Shown one piece after another: positions 34,152 to 42,143 of a stretch of 43,473 nt of DNA. The stretch comes from Actinomycetospora lutea (GTDB lineage Bacteria > Actinomycetota > Actinomycetes > Mycobacteriales > Pseudonocardiaceae). Under the pieces are notes generated by a model. It saw nothing but the letters and a program-made list of their open reading frames with translations, searched no databases and was not told the DNA's origin. The translations under genes were made by a program, and so were the position numbers. Position 1 is the stretch's first letter. The number at the start of each line of letters is the position of its first letter. The stretch lies in assembly GCF_028737205.1 (NCBI RefSeq), contig NZ_JAQZAL010000042.1:1-43473 (forward strand), in the 5' to 3' direction.

Positions 34152-35072
34152 CTACCTCCCTCGAGGTCTCGACCTTCCGGCGGCATGTAGCTCTCCGATG
34201 AAGCGATCGAACCCGAGCCGGGCGTAGACGTCCCTCGTGTCGTCACCGCGCAGCCCGAGGAGCACCCGCGCCTCGGGTAGCACCTCGAGGAGGCGATCAA
34301 GGCAGGCGAGTCCGGCCTCGTCGTTATCGGGCACGATCACCACGTCCACCCCGGCGAGAACCCGGGCGAGGATCTCCAGAGGCGGGCTGCCGGCACCGCC
34401 TGCCCACGTAGTCACGTACAGGCCGCGGAGGGCGTCACACGAGGACTCGCTCTCGCAAAGGACGACCGTTTCTCCGGCCGCCGCAGCGATCCGCACCTCG
34501 TCCTCGCGGTATAGCGGCAGGTCGGCCTCGCGGGTGCCGAGGAGACCGGGGACCCACTCTCCGCGCGCGTTGCGGGATTCCCAGTGGATGGCCTTCGACC
34601 CGTCGGGCCGTCGGAGACGCTGCTTTGCGTGGTCGGCGCCGTAGGAGTGCCAGGCCTCGTGACGGTAGCCGGCGCCCTCGGCACGTCCAGCCGGGTTCTT
34701 CAGGGCAGGCCACTCCTGGTGCAGGCCCTTCAACCGGACGTACCGGGACGGTGTGACCCGAGGCGGGCGCTGCAGGTGATTACCGCGCAGTCCAAGGACG
34801 CGCAGGACGGCGGCGACGGTGCAACCCGCGTGGCAGTGCAGCCACGCCCCCTGCCTGTCGTCGCGGCGTCCAATCGCCAGGGACGCGGAGTGGACCTCCG
34901 TGTGTGCGTGGGCTGGGCACTGCCATTTGCGACCCGATCGCCGACATCCCATCGCGGCCAGCACCTCCGCCAGCCATTGATCAGCGAACGGCGTCGGGGT
35001 GTCAGGACCGCCACGAGGGTTCGGGACCCGCTGGCCCACCTCGGTCGTGCTGTTGGCCTCGTAATCGGCCAT
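34152..35072 (-). CDS. Toprim primase-like protein of the element
   Basis: 306 aa from MADYEANSTT. The zinc-binding part has CPAH (52-55) and CHAGC (80-84) as in the CHC2/phage primase group. A middle linker follows, then the Toprim fold: VVLCESESSCDAL (Glu at 207) and VVIVPDNDEAGL (D249, D251). No helicase domain is present. Likely makes primers or acts in element DNA replication after transfer. An upstream in-frame ATG at 35159 is less likely. Downstream of the sigma gene on the same strand. Confidence 0.85.
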   Translation of the reverse strand: MADYEANSTTEVGQRVPNPRGGPDTPTPFADQWLAEVLAAMGCRRSGRKWQCPAHAHTEVHSASLAIGRRDDRQGAWLHCHAGCTVAAVLRVLGLRGNHLQRPPRVTPSRYVRLKGLHQEWPALKNPAGRAEGAGYRHEAWHSYGADHAKQRLRRPDGSKAIHWESRNARGEWVPGLLGTREADLPLYREDEVRIAAAAGETVVLCESESSCDALRGLYVTTWAGGAGSPPLEILARVLAGVDVVIVPDNDEAGLACLDRLLEVLPEARVLLGLRGDDTRDVYARLGFDRFIGELHAAGRSRPRGR

Positions 35073-35166
35073 GTGGCTCTCCTCCGCTTCGCTCCTGGAG
35101 TTCCCCGGTGTGGGGTGTTCAGACCGGCGGGCGGGACGGCCACGCCGCCCGCCCGCCATCCGCCGT

Positions 35167-35766
35167 TCAGCCGGGATCGAGGGCTGTGGTGATCAGCCCG
35201 CCGCGCGAGACCGCGGCGGCCATCTGCGTGCGGGCGCGAGCGCATCGGCTCTTGATCGTGCCGATCGCAACGCCGAGGACATCTGCCGCTTCCTGGACGG
35301 ACAGTCCGCGCAGCCACACCAGGGTGATCGCCTCGCGGTGCTGCGCGGGCAGCGCGTCGAGCAGCCCGGCTAGCACCAGGCGCGCGTCGGCGGCCGAGTA
35401 GTCGTTGATGCTGATCGCCGGGTCGAGGCCGCGCGGCATGCCGGTGGTGGGGCGGCAACGGGCTCGTCGCAGCCGGTCGATCGCCTCGTTGCGGGCGATG
35501 CTCCACAGCCAGCCCCGGACGATGCCGTGGACCTCGTGCTCGGGTCGTCCCAGAGCGGTCAGGACGCGGACCCAGGTGGTCTGCGCGACGTCGGCGGCGT
35601 CCTCGTCGTGGCGCAGGATCCGGCGAACCATCATGCGCAGATCCGCGTCATAGCGGCGGACGAGGGCGGTGATCGCTCCGAGGTCGTCGTGGTGACGGTA
35701 GAGCTCGATCAGCTCGAGGTCGGTCAACTCGCGGTGACGGTCCTCGTCGGTGGAGGGGTCGGTCAT
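35167..35766 (-). CDS. Sigma-70 family (ECF-type) factor
   Basis: 199 aa from MTDPSTDEDRHRELTDLELI. Region 2 is seen as DEDAADVAQTTWVRVLTALG with RGWLWSIARNEAIDRLRRA, and region 4 as LPAQHREAITLVWLRGLSVQ then EAADVLGVAIGTIKSRCARA. No anti-sigma gene is adjacent. Placed between the primase-like gene and a non-coding region, it probably directs element promoters; inferred. Confidence 0.9.
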   Translation of the reverse strand: MTDPSTDEDRHRELTDLELIELYRHHDDLGAITALVRRYDADLRMMVRRILRHDEDAADVAQTTWVRVLTALGRPEHEVHGIVRGWLWSIARNEAIDRLRRARCRPTTGMPRGLDPAISINDYSAADARLVLAGLLDALPAQHREAITLVWLRGLSVQEAADVLGVAIGTIKSRCARARTQMAAAVSRGGLITTALDPG

Positions 35767-36198
35767 CTCTGCTGTCCTCCCGGACGCGACGTGAGCCGGG
35801 GCGAGAAGCCAGCACCAGCCGCCCTTCCCAGGCCGCCGCTGCCATTTCCTTCGCCCCGTGGGGCGCGAGTCGCGAAGAGGGGTCCGGGGCAGGTCCCGGA
35901 GGGACCGTCGGGGGTTCGGCCTCCTCCGACCCGGTGGGCCCGCCATCGGAAGGCGGCCGGCAGGCCACAGCCGAGCTACTCGGCGCGGGAGGGCTGCGGC
36001 GGGGTCACCGGGTCGGTGCGGGGCCGGCTCATCGACGGCTTGCCTGCTCCGGGCCCCTCAGACTCGGGACGCCCCACGGGGAGAAGAAAGGCACTTGAGC
36101 AGCGCCGCGAAGCGGCTCCGTTCAGGGCCGAAGGCCCACGGCCGCCCGGCCTTGAGGAGCCCTGACCCGGCCGACCCGTCGTCGCCCGGAGCTCGGAC
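35767..36198. other. Non-coding region upstream of the sigma gene
   Basis: About 430 bases without a convincing gene. It contains a near-palindrome CGCCCC-GT-GGGGCG (35852-35865), and the same 12 bases occur inverted at 36070-36081 (CGCCCCACGGGG). GC-rich dyads such as GGTCCGGGGCAGGTCCCGG occur between. It could hold the sigma promoter or an element replication or regulatory site; no iterons seen. Confidence 0.4.
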
Positions 36199-36462
36199 CT
36201 ACGTGCGCCGAGCTCTACAGAGGACGGCCTCGAGCACGGCAGCGATCACCTGGTCGGTGGCGGCGACGTCCGCAGGGCGCGGAGCACCGGTGTGCACGGG
36301 CATATCGCTACAGGCCAGAACGCAGAGGAGTTCCGCGGCTCCGTCATGGTGCACGGCGAGCTCTCTCAGCTCGTCCTCGGCGCGGCCGTGCCCGCCGAGA
36401 GCCAGAGCGAAGAGAGCGCAGACATGGTCGCGGTGCAAGTAACCGGGTTCCAAGGTGGTCAT
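36199..36462 (-). CDS. Small hypothetical protein
   Basis: 87 aa starting MTTLEPGYLHRDHVCALFAL. Helical and alpha-solenoid-like (AEDELRELAVHHDGAAELLC, DVAATDQVIAAVLEAVLCRA). It lies 58 bases downstream of the ligase gene on the same strand. No family recognised. Confidence 0.55.
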   Translation of the reverse strand: MTTLEPGYLHRDHVCALFALALGGHGRAEDELRELAVHHDGAAELLCVLACSDMPVHTGAPRPADVAATDQVIAAVLEAVLCRARRT

Positions 36463-36520
36463 GCAGGGCTCGACGCACCCGGTCTTGTCCCGGTTCCCCC
36501 GACTTCTCGCTGAGCCCCGC

Positions 36521-37543
36521 TCAGCGCCCGCCGCCGTCGGCGGCGGCCAGCTCGTCGGGGTCGCGGTCGGGGCGCAGGCCTCGCCAGCTCGGGTGGCGCA
36601 GGTGGCCATCGTCGGTCCAACTGCGAAAGCGGGCTTCTCCGACGAGCCGAGGTGCGCACCACCGTGCCGCTCGCTCCTCGGGCACGGGGCCGGCGAACGG
36701 GCTGTTGGTGACCGCCTCGGTGACGAGCTGGTCGCGTAGCCGGTCGCGGGTGGCGTGGGTGAAGCCGGTACCCACGTGGCCGATGTACCGCAGGCGTCCA
36801 TCGGCGTCGGGGAGCCCGAGCAAGACCGCACCGAGGCTTCCGTGGTTGCGCCCGCGGCCTGGGGCCCATCCGCCGATGACTGCTTCGACCGAGCGCCAGA
36901 TCGGGGTCTTGATCCAGGTATGCGAGCGGCCTGACCGATACGGCGCGTCGCGGCGCTTGGCCACGACGCCTTCCATGCCGTGTTTCTCAGCCAGCGCGAG
37001 GGCCGCCGCCGGCTCGATGCCCTCAAGCCACGGGGAGGTCGTCAGCCGCGGGTGGGCGTCCAGACCCAGCCCGTCGAGTAGCCGGCGGCGTTCCTCCCAC
37101 GGCTGGTCGCTCACCGACTCGCCGTCGAGAGCGAGCACGTCGAAGGCCACGAGGGTCACCGGCACCTCCGCGCGCAGCGCTGCCGATGGCCGGACCACGC
37201 CCATGCGCAGCTGCAGCCGGTCAAAGCTCGGCTTGGCCAGCGATCCGGTCGCAGGTACCGACAGGGCCACGACCTCACCGTCCAGCGCGACCTGCCGGGT
37301 GCCGACGGTGTCAGCCAGCGCCGCCGCAAGCTCCGGGTAGGAGCCGGTGACCGCCCGCTGGTTGCGGCTGACCAACGTCACTGACTCGAGCTCCGGGCTC
37401 TCGACGTAGGCGAGGGCCCGCATCCCGTCCCACTTGAGCTCCAACGCCCACCCCGGCCCCGTCGGCACCTCCCCTGCGGTCGCCAACATCGGGGCGACGC
37501 GCGCCAGCCCCGATGACGAGCTGAGCCGAGGACGGGACACCAC
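36521..37543 (-). CDS. ATP-dependent DNA ligase
   Basis: 340 aa from the GTG at 37543. The nucleotidyltransferase motifs are ELKWDGMRAL (catalytic Lys at residue 37), LDGEVVAL (III), EGVVAKRRDAPYRSGR (IV) and HTWIKTP (V). A C-terminal OB-fold follows (WAPGRGRNHGSLGAVLLGLP, then YIGHVGTGF). Size and layout match the single-domain LigC/LigD-ligase type of actinobacteria used in end-joining and gap repair. No Ku or primase gene is adjacent. The long frame upstream of the GTG has no domain, so this start is preferred. Confidence 0.9.
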   Translation of the reverse strand: MVSRPRLSSSSGLARVAPMLATAGEVPTGPGWALELKWDGMRALAYVESPELESVTLVSRNQRAVTGSYPELAAALADTVGTRQVALDGEVVALSVPATGSLAKPSFDRLQLRMGVVRPSAALRAEVPVTLVAFDVLALDGESVSDQPWEERRRLLDGLGLDAHPRLTTSPWLEGIEPAAALALAEKHGMEGVVAKRRDAPYRSGRSHTWIKTPIWRSVEAVIGGWAPGRGRNHGSLGAVLLGLPDADGRLRYIGHVGTGFTHATRDRLRDQLVTEAVTNSPFAGPVPEERAARWCAPRLVGEARFRSWTDDGHLRHPSWRGLRPDRDPDELAAADGGGR

Positions 37544-37720
37544 ACCGGGTCTACCACCACCTCGGCCAGACCGGCGGAGCCTCGGAGACCGTCTCACGGT
37601 GTCGGGGAGGGCGGCTACAACTCGTGTGCGGCGCCGCGGCTGCGGCGCTGTGCGATCCTGGTGCTGCTGCGCTCCCCCCCGCGGCAGACGCCCGACGTCT
37701 GCCCGAAGGGAGTGCACGCC

Positions 37721-37921
37721 TTGGTCACCCACCACGACGTACAACGACGAGCAGAACGCGAAGCCCAGGCAGCTGAGATGTACCAGGCGGCCGAGAAGGT
37801 TCGCGTGCGCGGACCGGGCGGCTTCGCTGGCCTTGACCGAGTATCCGCAGCGGCCGTGTCCGAGTTGCTCGAAGAACTGGCCTCGGGTTGGCGCGATACG
37901 CCAGCTGCACCCCGCATATGA
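37721..37921 (+). CDS. Small hypothetical protein (TTG start)
   Basis: 66 aa reading LVTHHDVQRRAEREAQAAEM then YQAAEKVRVRGPGGFAGLDR. An AAGGGAG ribosome site lies 8 bases before the TTG at 37721. It is helical and charged, with a normal amino-acid mix, unlike the shadow frames. Divergent from the ligase gene across about 177 bases without another gene. Function unknown. Confidence 0.4.
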   Translation: MVTHHDVQRRAEREAQAAEMYQAAEKVRVRGPGGFAGLDRVSAAAVSELLEELASGWRDTPAAPRI

Positions 37922-38160
37922 GAAGCTGCCTCGCGCGTGGCGGAGCGGGTGCTCGGCCCGGAGCACGACCCGGCGCCACGTTTTCCAGGCCCCGCTCCAG
38001 CCGGCCACGAGAACCCGAACATCAGGCGGGGCCTGCTGGACGGCTGACCGTCCCGTGCCTCCGAACCTTGTCGAAGTCGCCCCGTCATGTTGTGTCAACG
38101 GCGGCTGAACCTGGACTGGCGACGGCCGAAAATGGACCCCCTGCCTGGTTGTTGATCTCT

Positions 38161-38290
38161 TTAGTCGTCGGTCTTGCCGGCGGCGGGGACGCGGCCGAGG
38201 TCGCGGTCCTTGAGTCGGTAGCTGTCGCCCTTGAGGGAGACGACCTCGGCGTGGTGCACGAGGCGGTCGATCATCGCTGCGCCACCGGCT
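38161..38290 (-). mobile_element. istB: IS21-family istB C-terminal relic
   Basis: The last 42 codons read AAMIDRLVHHAEVVSLKGDS, then YRLKDRDLGRVPAAGKTDD and TAA. This is the conserved C-terminus of the IS21 helper ATPase IstB. The rest of istB and all of istA are absent. The relic abuts directly on a truncated CGNR gene. Confidence 0.85.
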
Positions 38291-38552
38291 TCGCGTGGAT
38301 CTCAGTGCGGACGCGGGCGCGCTGCCCTGGCTTCTCGCCGATGCGGGCGCGCGCCTGCTGACCGGCACCATGACCGACCGCCTCCGTCGCTGCGCCAACC
38401 ACGACGCTTGCGTCCTGGTCTTCCTCGACACCTCCCGCAATCGCGCTCGCCGTTGGTGCTCCATGGAGATGTGTGGCAACCGCAGCAAGGTCGCGGCCCA
38501 CGAGTCGCGAGCCCGGCAGCGGCGCGCCCAAGGGGCGCGGGCGACCGAGTGA
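38291..38552 (+). pseudogene. CGNR zinc-finger protein, C-terminal fragment
   Basis: About 85 codons end in the CGNR motif: RCANHDACVLVFLDTSRNRA, then RRWCSMEMCGNRSKVAAH. Whole ABATE/CGNR proteins are near 190-200 aa, so the N-terminal half is gone, replaced by the IS21 relic. GTG at 38295 could begin a short product but is probably fortuitous. Confidence 0.8.
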
Positions 38553-39007
38553 CGAGCGACGGGCTGGAGACCTTCCACCGGCAACCACCCGCGAAAGACC
38601 CGCTACGCGCCGAACAGTCCCACCAGCTCCTTTCCACTCCGTACCGAAGTCCGGACGCCGGGGTCCGGCGAGCGCCTCGAAGGTCGCCCCACGGTCAGGA
38701 GTGAGCGGCTGACCGAGCTGAGTTTTCGGTCGGACCTGCCGTTCGAGAGCGTAGGTGCGCGGGATGACCATCGACCAACAAGCCACCAGCGCTCACGGAG
38801 CCACGCCCGGCCGCGAACCCGACCCTCGAGCGGCAACGTCGTCCTGCTCGGCGCACGTCGAAAACTTCCCTGTCAGCTTCGGGCGGACCGGGCGGGGGCC
38901 TTGACGTCCAAGCTCAACCAGTAAGGCCAGGCGCTTGCACAGCGAGAAGGGTCGGTGGTAGCGGCGACCCGTGCCGCAGCTCGCGAGAACCATGACTCAT
39001 GGTCGCC
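38553..39007. other. Non-coding stretch before the att region
   Basis: About 450 bases with no frame of normal composition and no recognisable motif. Probably relic DNA between the IS scar and the element end. Confidence 0.4.
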
Positions 39008-39030
39008 GTGGCACGGGACATGGCACGAAC
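39008..39030 (+). repeat. Left integrase-arm-like direct repeats
   Basis: TGGCACG at 39009-39015 and again at 39021-39027, a 12-base period, in the sequence GTGGCACGGGACATGGCACG plus AAC. It matches the right-hand copy (39218-39239) at 17 of 22 positions in the same orientation. Likely arm-type binding sites of the tyrosine integrase. Confidence 0.6.
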
Positions 39031-39122
39031 TACGGGACCCCGGGGGTCACGGGAGGCACTTGGCGCGAAGACGCGGCCGCCAGAGGACCAGGTAGGACGC
39101 CTGAGAAGTCAAGGTCGCCCGG

Positions 39123-39167
39123 CCTCCGGAGGCGGGAGCGCAGGTTCGAATCCTGCCGGGGGCACCA
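39123..39167 (+). other. tRNA-Arg(CCG)-like 3' half, putative att core
   Basis: The sequence contains an anticodon-loop-like CTCCGGA, a perfect T-arm (GCAGG, TTCGAAT, CCTGC at 39140-39156), the acceptor 3' strand CGGGGGC, discriminator A and an encoded CCA. The 5' half (D-arm and GCCCCCG) is missing upstream. This is the usual att core left when an element integrates into the 3' end of a tRNA gene. It is not a functional tRNA. Confidence 0.8.
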
Positions 39168-39217
39168 CTCGCTGACCAGCGGAAACGTCGCCGGGCCGTT
39201 ACTGGCCCGAGTCCGCG

Positions 39218-39240
39218 TGGGACGAGTCGTGGGACGAACG
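39218..39240 (+). repeat. Right integrase-arm-like direct repeats
   Basis: TGGGACG at 39218-39224 and 39230-39236, again 12 bases apart, just before the integrase start. Similar to the left-hand pair on the other side of the tRNA-like core. Confidence 0.6.
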
Positions 39241-39257
39241 CTTCCTAATCTCGCCCC

Positions 39258-39626
39258 ATGCCACCTCGCACACGCCGTCGCCGCGGCTGGATCGAACAGC
39301 TGCCGAGCGGCTCGCACCGCGCGTGGGTCTACGCCGGCACCGACCCGTTGACGGGTCGCCCGCGTCGCCTGCGCAAAACGGTGGGCACCTACGCCGAGGC
39401 CGAGAAGGCGCTGACGCGGCTGCAGCGCCAGGTCGACGAGGACCAGCACCCCAAGTCCGAGATCACGGTGCGCCGAGCCGTGGAGCAGTGGCTCGAGGTC
39501 GTCGAGCTCGAGGACACCACCCGCGAGCGCTATGACGACCTCATCCGCCTCTACGTGCTGCCGACCCGCCTGATCAACCAGCTCCACAACCTGGGCTACC
39601 GAGTCACCCTCGACAAGGTCGCGTAG
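39258..39626 (+). pseudogene. int: Tyrosine integrase N-terminal fragment with foreign tail
   Basis: Residues 1-104 are the N-terminal part of an actinobacterial site-specific integrase: an arm-binding region (GTDPLTGRPRRLRKTVGTYA, AEAEKALTRLQRQVDEDQHP) and the start of the core-binding SAM-like domain (VRRAVEQWLEVVELEDTTRE). It breaks at about 39569; the last 18 residues (LINQLHNLGYRVTLDKVA) do not belong and look like a transposase C-terminus. The catalytic domain (R..H-R-Y) is absent, so it cannot catalyse integration. Confidence 0.85.
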
Positions 39627-39684
39627 GTCAGCTGCGGTCAATTCTCTTCACAGCACCGACGCCTTCGTCTTCTCCCCCGCACCC

Positions 39685-40978
39685 GACGGCGCGACGCCCT
39701 ACGACGACTCCGCGGTCTGCTCGACGCCGTCGCCAAGATTACCGCCGGACTCGAGCTCGACGAGCTCATCCAGCGCATCGCCGAGAGCACGAAGGCGTTG
39801 GTCGCGGCGCGGTACGCCGCGCTCGGCGTCGTGCGTGACGGGCAGCTCATCCGCTTCGTGCACGTCGGCATGGACGAGGCGACCGTCGCGCGCATCGGCG
39901 AGCTCCCGCAGGGCAAAGGAGTCCTGGGATGCCTCATCGATGACCCGCGAGCGTTGCGTCTGGAAGACCTGTCTACACACCCGGGGGCGGTGGGCTTCCC
40001 CGACCACCACCCGCCGATGCACCCGAGAGCGAGCACGACGGCGGCTTCAATGCCGACGACGAGCAGCTGCTGACCGCCCTGGCCGGCGCCGCCGGCATCG
40101 CCGTCGAGAACGCCCTGCTCCTCGACGCCTCCCGCCGTCGCGAGCGCTGGCAGGCGGCGTCTGCGTACCTCGCAAGTGGGCTGCTGTCCGGAGAGCTCGC
40201 ACCGCAGGGCGAGTTGCAGCACGTGCTGGACACCGCCGTCGATGTTGCCCAGGCGCGCGGCGCGGCGATGACCGAGGTCGCCGACGCCGAGCCCGCCACC
40301 GCCACCGCCACAGTGACCGCCGCAGCCGGTGACCTCGTCGACTGGGTCGGTCGGACGGCCGCGACCAGCGGGTCGATCACCCACACCGCGCTGGACGAAG
40401 ACGGGGCGGTGCTCGTTTCGGACGCCACCGCGGATCCGCGCACGACCGGGGTGGTGGAGCGGGCGCCTGAGGTGCGCTCGGTCCTCGCCGTGCCGGTCGC
40501 GGCGTCGACCGGCGGTCCGGGAACGCGGTCGGTAATCTCCCTGACCCGCGGCGCCGCGGACGAGGTGTTCGACTCGGTCGAGGCGGAGATGCTGCTGGGG
40601 TTCGCGGCCGACGCCACCACCGCGATCGAGCTGGCGCGGGGCCGCCGCGACCGGGAGGCCGTCCGGGTCCTGGAAGACCGCGAGCAACTCGTGCTGTCGC
40701 TGTCGCAACAGGTGCTCCAACGGATACAGCGCGTCGGACTCGCGTTGACAAGCATGGCTTCGACCGCCGTGCCCGCCGTGCCCGACCGGCTGCTCGCCGA
40801 GGTCTCCGAGCTCGACGAGGTCACCCGGTCGGTGCGCGATACCGTGTTCCGCGCTGAGCTGGCCGACCGAGCGCGTCCAAGAACAGCCCGCCCCCGACCG
40901 AGCACGGGTGGCTGGTGGGTTGCCCGTGGAGTCGGAAGAGTCCGAGGCGGCCTGCTGTGCCTCCGTGCCCGCGGGTGA
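39685..40978 (+). pseudogene. GAF sensor histidine-kinase-like gene, broken
   Basis: The first GAF domain begins without a start codon (LLDAVAKITAGLELDELIQR, ARYAALGVVRDGQLIRFVHV) and reaches FPDHHPPM near 40018. About 20 residues that normally follow are missing; the frame then changes and continues with GGFNADDEQLLTALAGAAGI, a second GAF domain and the helix RVLEDREQLVLSLSQQVLQR. In DevS-type kinases this helix carries the phosphorylated His in DLHDHV; here it reads SLSQQV, so no phospho-acceptor is present. No ATPase domain follows. The N-terminus is cut by foreign DNA. Confidence 0.75.
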
Positions 40979-41043
40979 CCGTGGCTCGCGGTGGCCGCCC
41001 CGTTACCGATCCATCGAGGGGTCGCGCCGCGTCGGCCGGGTCC

Positions 41044-41532
41044 TTACTCCTTCGCGACGGTGATCGGCTCGGGGACGACCGTGACCGGGCAGGTCGCGTG
41101 CAGCACGCAGCCCAGACCCACCGATCCGAGCATGACGCTGCCGAACGCCCCGCGCCCACGGTGCCCGACGACGAGCTGGTCGGCGTCGCGGGCGACGTCC
41201 ACCAGCACGTCCGCCGCTCGGCCGGGCCGCGCCTCGACGGTGATCTCGGGCAGCGTCAGGTCGGCGGCCATCGACTGGGTCACCTCGTCGACCAGCCCCT
41301 GGGCGCCCTCGAGCCCGTGCCGGTGCAGGGTCTCGGCGTCCGGGATCGGCAGGTCCCCGACGGCGCCCCAGCTCATCGCCGCCCACATCTCCGGCGGCTC
41401 GTACACGGCCACCACCCGGACCCGGGCACCACGGCGAACCGCCGACCGGATCGCCTCCCGCAAGACATACCGCGACCCCGTCGAGCCGTCGACGCCACAG
41501 ACGACTACACCCCGCGCCGCGTCCTCGGTCAT
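41044..41532 (-). CDS. Universal stress protein
   Basis: 162 aa from MTEDAARGVVVCGVDGSTGS. Usp fold with an ATP-binding motif at the C-terminus: VVGHRGRGAFGSVMLGSVGL (G-2X-G-9X-G type), ending CPVTVVPEP. Convergent with the GAF gene fragment. Usp and GAF/Dev-type sensors often belong to hypoxia or dormancy regulons in actinobacteria. Start chosen by domain; an upstream ATG at 41574 is also open. Confidence 0.92.
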   Translation of the reverse strand: MTEDAARGVVVCGVDGSTGSRYVLREAIRSAVRRGARVRVVAVYEPPEMWAAMSWGAVGDLPIPDAETLHRHGLEGAQGLVDEVTQSMAADLTLPEITVEARPGRAADVLVDVARDADQLVVGHRGRGAFGSVMLGSVGLGCVLHATCPVTVVPEPITVAKE

Positions 41533-41711
41533 GTCCGCTCCCTCCGCCGCCGTGTCGCATCGACCCTGCCGCACCGCTCTGCGCCCTGGGAGGGCTGGAT
41601 GTCCCCGCCAGGCACCCTGACCGGGCCGGCCCTTCCCTGAGGGCCTCTGGACCGCCGCGCAGGGCGGTTCGGCCCTGCCCCGCCGACCGTCACAGGCATG
41701 ACCCTAGGGAG
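41533..41711. other. Divergent spacer upstream of the Usp gene
   Basis: About 180 bases with GC-rich dyads and no gene. On the minus strand it contains GGGACATCCAGCCC, loosely like a dormancy-regulator box but with only 9 of 14 positions; not sufficient for a call. Confidence 0.3.
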
Positions 41712-42143
41712 GTGCGCAGGGAGACGACGAGCTCGGTGTGGGGCCCTTGGTTGCTGGGTTGGTGCGGCGTGCTCGTGCTGGCGCTGGCCAACGGCACGCT
41801 GCGCGCGCTGGTGACCCAGCCCTGGCTGGGTGAGACCGCCGCACGGGCACTCGCGACCGTCATCCTGCTCGTGGCACTCACGGCCCTGGTGTGGTGGCTG
41901 CACTGGCGGCGCCCGATCCCGACGGCCCGGCAGGCGTGGGCGATCGGGGCCGCGTGGGTGGTGCTGACGCTGGCGTTCGAGTTCGGCTGGGGCGGTCTGG
42001 TCGCCGGGCTGCCGTGGTCGACGGTGCTCGCGGACTACGACGTGACCGCGGGGCGCATCTGGATCCTCGTCCCGATCTGGACCGCGCTGGCGCCGGCGGT
42101 CGTGCGCCGGGCGCAGCACCGCGCGCCGGCGACCACGGCGTGA
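41712..42143 (+). CDS. Four-span membrane protein, unknown
   Basis: A 143-aa protein from GTG 41712 with hydrophobic segments at about residues 8-26, 42-60, 72-92 and 112-130. Conserved-looking patches are EFGWGGLVAGLPWSTVLADY and GRIWILVPIWTALAP. The ribosome site AGGGAGG lies almost on the GTG, so the true start may differ. Its TGA overlaps the GTG of the following hydrolase (GTGA). Confidence 0.65.
   Translation: MRRETTSSVWGPWLLGWCGVLVLALANGTLRALVTQPWLGETAARALATVILLVALTALVWWLHWRRPIPTARQAWAIGAAWVVLTLAFEFGWGGLVAGLPWSTVLADYDVTAGRIWILVPIWTALAPAVVRRAQHRAPATTA

Noticed and set aside
36521..38584. Ligase frame extended upstream to 687 codons
   Set aside because: The region before 37543 codes for a low-complexity Arg/Ser-rich sequence and crosses the IS21 and CGNR relics, so the GTG at 37543 is the sensible start.
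39090..39167. Complete tRNA gene
   Set aside because: The T-arm and acceptor 3' end are perfect, but the 5' half shows no D-arm and no GCCCCCG to pair with the acceptor strand.
41590..41620. DosR-like box upstream of the universal stress protein
   Set aside because: Only about 9 of 14 consensus positions match and the symmetry is poor.
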